A stretch of DNA of 64,000 bases from Setoptus koraiensis (lineage: Eukaryota; Arthropoda). Within the stretch, counting starts at the first letter, position 1. Every line of letters starts with the position of its first letter. Of this stretch, positions 60,701 through 64,000 are shown piece after piece. A program made the position numbers and the translations under genes. The stretch is from NCBI GenBank assembly GCA_048013815.1, contig CM106586.1, positions 1,922,001 through 1,986,000 of the forward strand, read 5' to 3'. The notes under the pieces were generated by a model. The model worked only from the letters and a program-made list of their open reading frames with translations, was not told the DNA's origin and searched no databases.

Positions 60701-63700
60701 TGTTGGCAGCCAGTGAACCAGTCGCAGAGACAGTCGGTTCAACTGCGCCATCGGAACCTCTAGTAATTCCCCCATTATCACCCCTGGCACCAGTTTTACT
60801 TGGACCTGACAATCGTGCTCATGTTGCGTCTAGAATGAGCCAATCTGCGCCCTCAGCTAATGTATTTAGCGAGATGGATAATGCGCCTAAAATCGCATCA
60901 TTAACGCAATCATTACAATCGTCACCGATTGTTCCTTTATTCAGCAACCAATGGATCGGCCCATCAGCTCAAGTACCTTTAACAACTCCCGATTCATCGG
61001 GACAATTCATGCCAGCGCTTGAGTTGAATCCATTTGGATTTGCATTCAATCCAATGCAACCAACCCCCCTACCGCCTGTATCTATGCTTAGTAATGCTAA
61101 CAATAACATACCTACGTCGATACCAACTACCGGCGACAGTGCCCAGCTACCCACGATACCTCCGACAAGCCCGATATCAGCGTACGAGCCAGCCTTATCA
61201 CAATCTGAGCCAGCTTCTTACGGACCCCAAGTACCAATGCCAGGTAGAAATGCCCAATCAGGGCCGCTAATTCAGCCATTGTTGCCATCTTACAATGGGG
61301 AGCCAGCATTGTTAGCACCTGACATGGTAACAGATGAGCCACGGTTTGTACCAGATTGGCGAGGCCTATTCACGAATATTGACCCAATGAATCAATATCA
61401 ACTATCAAACAATTTCATGCCAATGCCGCTGTCGCCGATAGCGCCCTTGTTGTCGATAGAGCCAAGAACTCAAGCGACCGCAAAAGCGATGGCACCAGTG
61501 CTACCTGATCTGCCGATGAGGGCAATTGAAGGTATTGATAGGTCTCCGCCGGACTCAACGCCAATGTTGAGCCCGTCATCCCAAGCTCTTACACCGTTGT
61601 TGACATTCGTGCCCCCCACGTCTGTAGATAATAGTTTGAGATTTGCGGTGAATCCCACTAACGGCGATTGGAACAGTTTCGCAACAATTCCTTCAGTGTC
61701 GACAGCAGTTGACAATGAAGAAATTGGAAAATCCGTTCCTCCAGCAATGCAGTCTCCATTGGCATCATCACTCGATGACCGGGTGCCCAGTATTGCATTA
61801 GACGAAATGCAGAGATCTCAGACAATGAGTGGAGGTGGATTGGCAATGAATGTCGACATGGCTCACATCAGTTCCGTTCCGTTATCTCCGTTGGCGCCTT
61901 TGTTGGCCAACTTTGAGCAGTTGAGAAGCAGTTCAGTATTATCGCACAGTGATTTAGACAGTCCTCCAATGTTGGCCGAATCTAGCAACCATCGACCGGG
62001 CGCCACAGGCTCACTAGATGGCGATCTACTGAATGCACAAAATGCGGCGGCTTACACAAACTACAGACCAATTCAACAAGATGTTGTTTCCGGTGAGTTT
62101 GGAGGAGAGCTAGCAGCAAACCGATTCGAGTCACAAACAGCATCTAGTGCACATGACAGCAGTGGCGCATTTTCACCAAATTTTCATGTCGGATTATCGT
62201 TGGATCGAGCTACACGACCCCGAGCCAGTTTCATGAGCGCTCCAGAATTAGAATTTATGAGTTCTGTGTCGCAGCAAGAACAAATGGGCAACAACTTAGA
62301 GGGAGCTACTGGTGCACGAGAGACACTTTCACAACCTTTCGCCACTGAACATTTTGCAGCAATCAACAAGTTTGACAAGCTGAACGATGCTGACAAGATG
62401 AGCGATCTAGCTGGGTCTGCATTTTCATTTGGTCACGAGGCACAACTCAATGCCATGCCATCCATGGCCGTAGATTATCAACAACAGCAGCAGATGCAGC
62501 AAAATGAGTATCTCAATGGTGGCTATTGGCCAACAATTGATGGCAAGTCGTTTGAAGAACAGCAGCCATCTACAGTGAGAGAATTGAATCTAGCTAATTT
62601 GAAACAGATACAAAACACAGAAACAGTCGCGATACTAGCAGCGCCGCAAAGTACCCCTATCGGGCAACCAACTGGCAGTATGCAAATACCGTTAGATGGA
62701 AAAGATGAGCAAACACAATTGTCATCTCAACCTATTCCAACAAACCTGTCACCTCTGACTGCTGCCAGTCAGACGGTCAGTATTGATGCATCGAAGGAGT
62801 CGCAAAGTGCCGATAATATGATCGCTTCATCTGTGTCAGCTTCGACTGACTTGCCACAACCAACAGTTGCTAGTGCATCAGTAGCTACAACAGCTACTTC
62901 AGCTGCCGAAAACTCGTCGAATGCAGTAGCTTCGAATGATGTCCGAGCGGCAACATCCGGGCCCAGCATTGTTGCAAGTGGCAACAGTAGTGCAATAAGT
63001 GCGACAAATGAACTTTCAACTATTGCGCAATCATCGACAGCTAACGACATCACGAATCCTTCCTCAATTGTTGACAGTTCAGCAACACTCCTGAAGGAGC
63101 GGATAGTTGATCCGTTGACAACTGTGGAAAAAGGTATCCTAGACAGCGTTTCGAATGCCTTCCAAATACTTGGCTCAACTGCTCAAACAGTGACTAGTGA
63201 AGCATCAACTGCATCAGTAGTGACTGACAATGTTGCCAATAGCCAATCTAGTAGTTCCAGATCAGGCCTAGAAGTATCACAGACTTCCAATACAAATGGT
63301 GCGACTGCATCAGTCGAAGTGACTTCCGGTGGCAACTCGAATACGACAGTAAGCTCAATTGTTGCTGATGAAACAATTTCTCAAACTAATTCGAGCCAAT
63401 CATCAGTTTCAACCAGCGACACGAGTGATGTAACCAGATCTTCCGTTTCTACGTCTTCGTCGGCAACCGTTGACAATGGCCAGACGCAAAATACTTCGGA
63501 GAGTGCTTCATCGGCCACAACGACGGCTTCCTCAGCGAGCTCGTCAGCAGTCGCAAGCAACACTGACCAGTTGATAGGCGATAGCAGAAGCGCACTGCCA
63601 GATTCTGTTCCAGCGAGTAATCAACAACTTTCGATGAAAAATCAATCTTCGCAGGCATTGAATGAGAACGTGCAAACTGACCAGAAGCAATTATCTCAAA

Positions 63701-64000
63701 CAATCGTTACCAGTGGCAATCCATCTGTGAATACTGGCAGCAATCAACTAAAAATAGATGCAAACTCTCAGGCTCTTGCCGAGAGCATTGGATTGAGCTC
63801 CACTGGAACGTTGTCACCTGCAAAAGTCGTTGATTCGAACAATTTTGCTCAAACGTCTTCTATAAGCCCCTCGATAGGTAACACAGACATAGAATCCAGC
63901 TCTGATGAAAATGCACAGAGCAAAATCAATGAATTGCAGCCCGTTGATCAGGTTGCTGGTCAACAAGACATGTCGGGATTTTTTCAAAAAGGTCTTCAAC
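57798..64000 (+). CDS. Giant secreted low-complexity protein, 3' end beyond window
   Basis: Exon 1 (57798-57921) encodes a signal peptide (LFTLIASSLLIQLSFTDAH) and a Gly-rich start. A TATG|GTAGGC donor and a CGACCTAG acceptor join it in phase 1 to exon 2, which begins at 58325 and stays open to the window end: about 1,930 residues so far. Composition changes along the chain: Asn/Gln/Ser/Asp-rich to about residue 650, then Pro/Leu/Ala-rich with recurrent PLSPLAPLL, PLSPIAPLL and PPLSPLAPVLL motifs, then a Ser/Thr/Ala-rich, mucin-like part with runs of VTSS/ASSV. A furin-type site (RRGKRS) lies near residue 290. Few cysteines appear in the visible part. Likely a secreted matrix, silk, glue, cuticle or egg-shell component, but no known family is recognised. 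Confidence 0.8.

Noticed and set aside
60210-63563. Long minus-strand frames of 60-200 codons.
   Set aside because: Antisense shadows of the giant plus-strand exon, which is open throughout and has a signal peptide exon.

Overview
The window looks like a stretch of a compact, intron-poor arthropod nuclear genome, most likely a mite (Acari). The arthropod assignment rests on a SIFamide neuropeptide precursor, a zfh-1/ZEB-type zinc-finger gene, a SWEET sugar transporter and the overall gene mix. The mite assignment is an inference from the short introns (about 40-450 bp), close gene packing and low-complexity Asn/Gln/Ser tracts. Genes lie on both strands, introns are spliceosomal with GT-AG ends (one appears to be GC-AG), and polyadenylation signals sit close behind several stop codons. 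I saw no rRNA, tRNA, CRISPR array or recognisable transposable element.

Layout, left to right. 0.36-1.2 kb: small heat-shock protein (-). 3.06-3.92 kb: last exon of CCT1/TCP-1 alpha (-), whose upstream exons are missing because the next 2 kb is a (GGGGT)n-like low-complexity block running into a 500-N scaffold gap (4.2-6.69 kb). 8.7-11.5 kb: an unrecognised small gene and a GPR180/TMEM145-type seven-helix protein (-). 14.6-17.2 kb: CEP170-like (+). 17.9-18.8 kb: Rab21 (+). 19.15-22.6 kb: an unrecognised single-pass membrane protein (-). 23.5-26.0 kb: SKI3/TTC37-like TPR protein (+). 26.8-28.8 kb: CD36/SCARB-like receptor (-). 31.4-32.1 kb: ribosomal protein S17 (-). 33.3-34.4 kb: BNIP2/caytaxin-like BCH protein (+). 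36.6-36.8 kb: SIFamide precursor (+). 37.0-38.8 kb: neutral sphingomyelinase SMPD2-like (-). 41.1-44.1 kb: hexokinase (-). 44.9-45.3 kb: a minimal ZEB/zfh-1-like gene (-). 48.5-49.6 kb: RNase P/MRP subunit Rpp40-like (+). 50.7-52.0 kb: SWEET transporter (+). 56.1-56.7 kb: decayed M13 neprilysin-like copy (+). 57.8 kb to the window end: a very large secreted low-complexity protein (+), still open at the edge.

The most striking structure is an inverted duplication of about 640 bp (32.8-33.45 kb and 38.6-39.3 kb). It carries the upstream region, 5' UTR, start codon and first ~43 codons of two unrelated genes, BNIP2-like and SMPD2-like, so both start with nearly the same Asn/Thr-rich leader. Other points of interest are the SIFamide precursor with a long spacer between signal peptide and mature peptide, the stripped-down ZEB-like repressor, the giant secreted protein, and a possible 72-residue tail-anchored protein at 35.3-35.8 kb.

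The genes are mostly independent housekeeping or developmental units (protein folding, translation, RNA processing, vesicle traffic, lipid and sugar handling, neuropeptide signalling). I see no operon-like or pathway cluster. All gene names come from recognising sequence motifs by eye; no database search was run.
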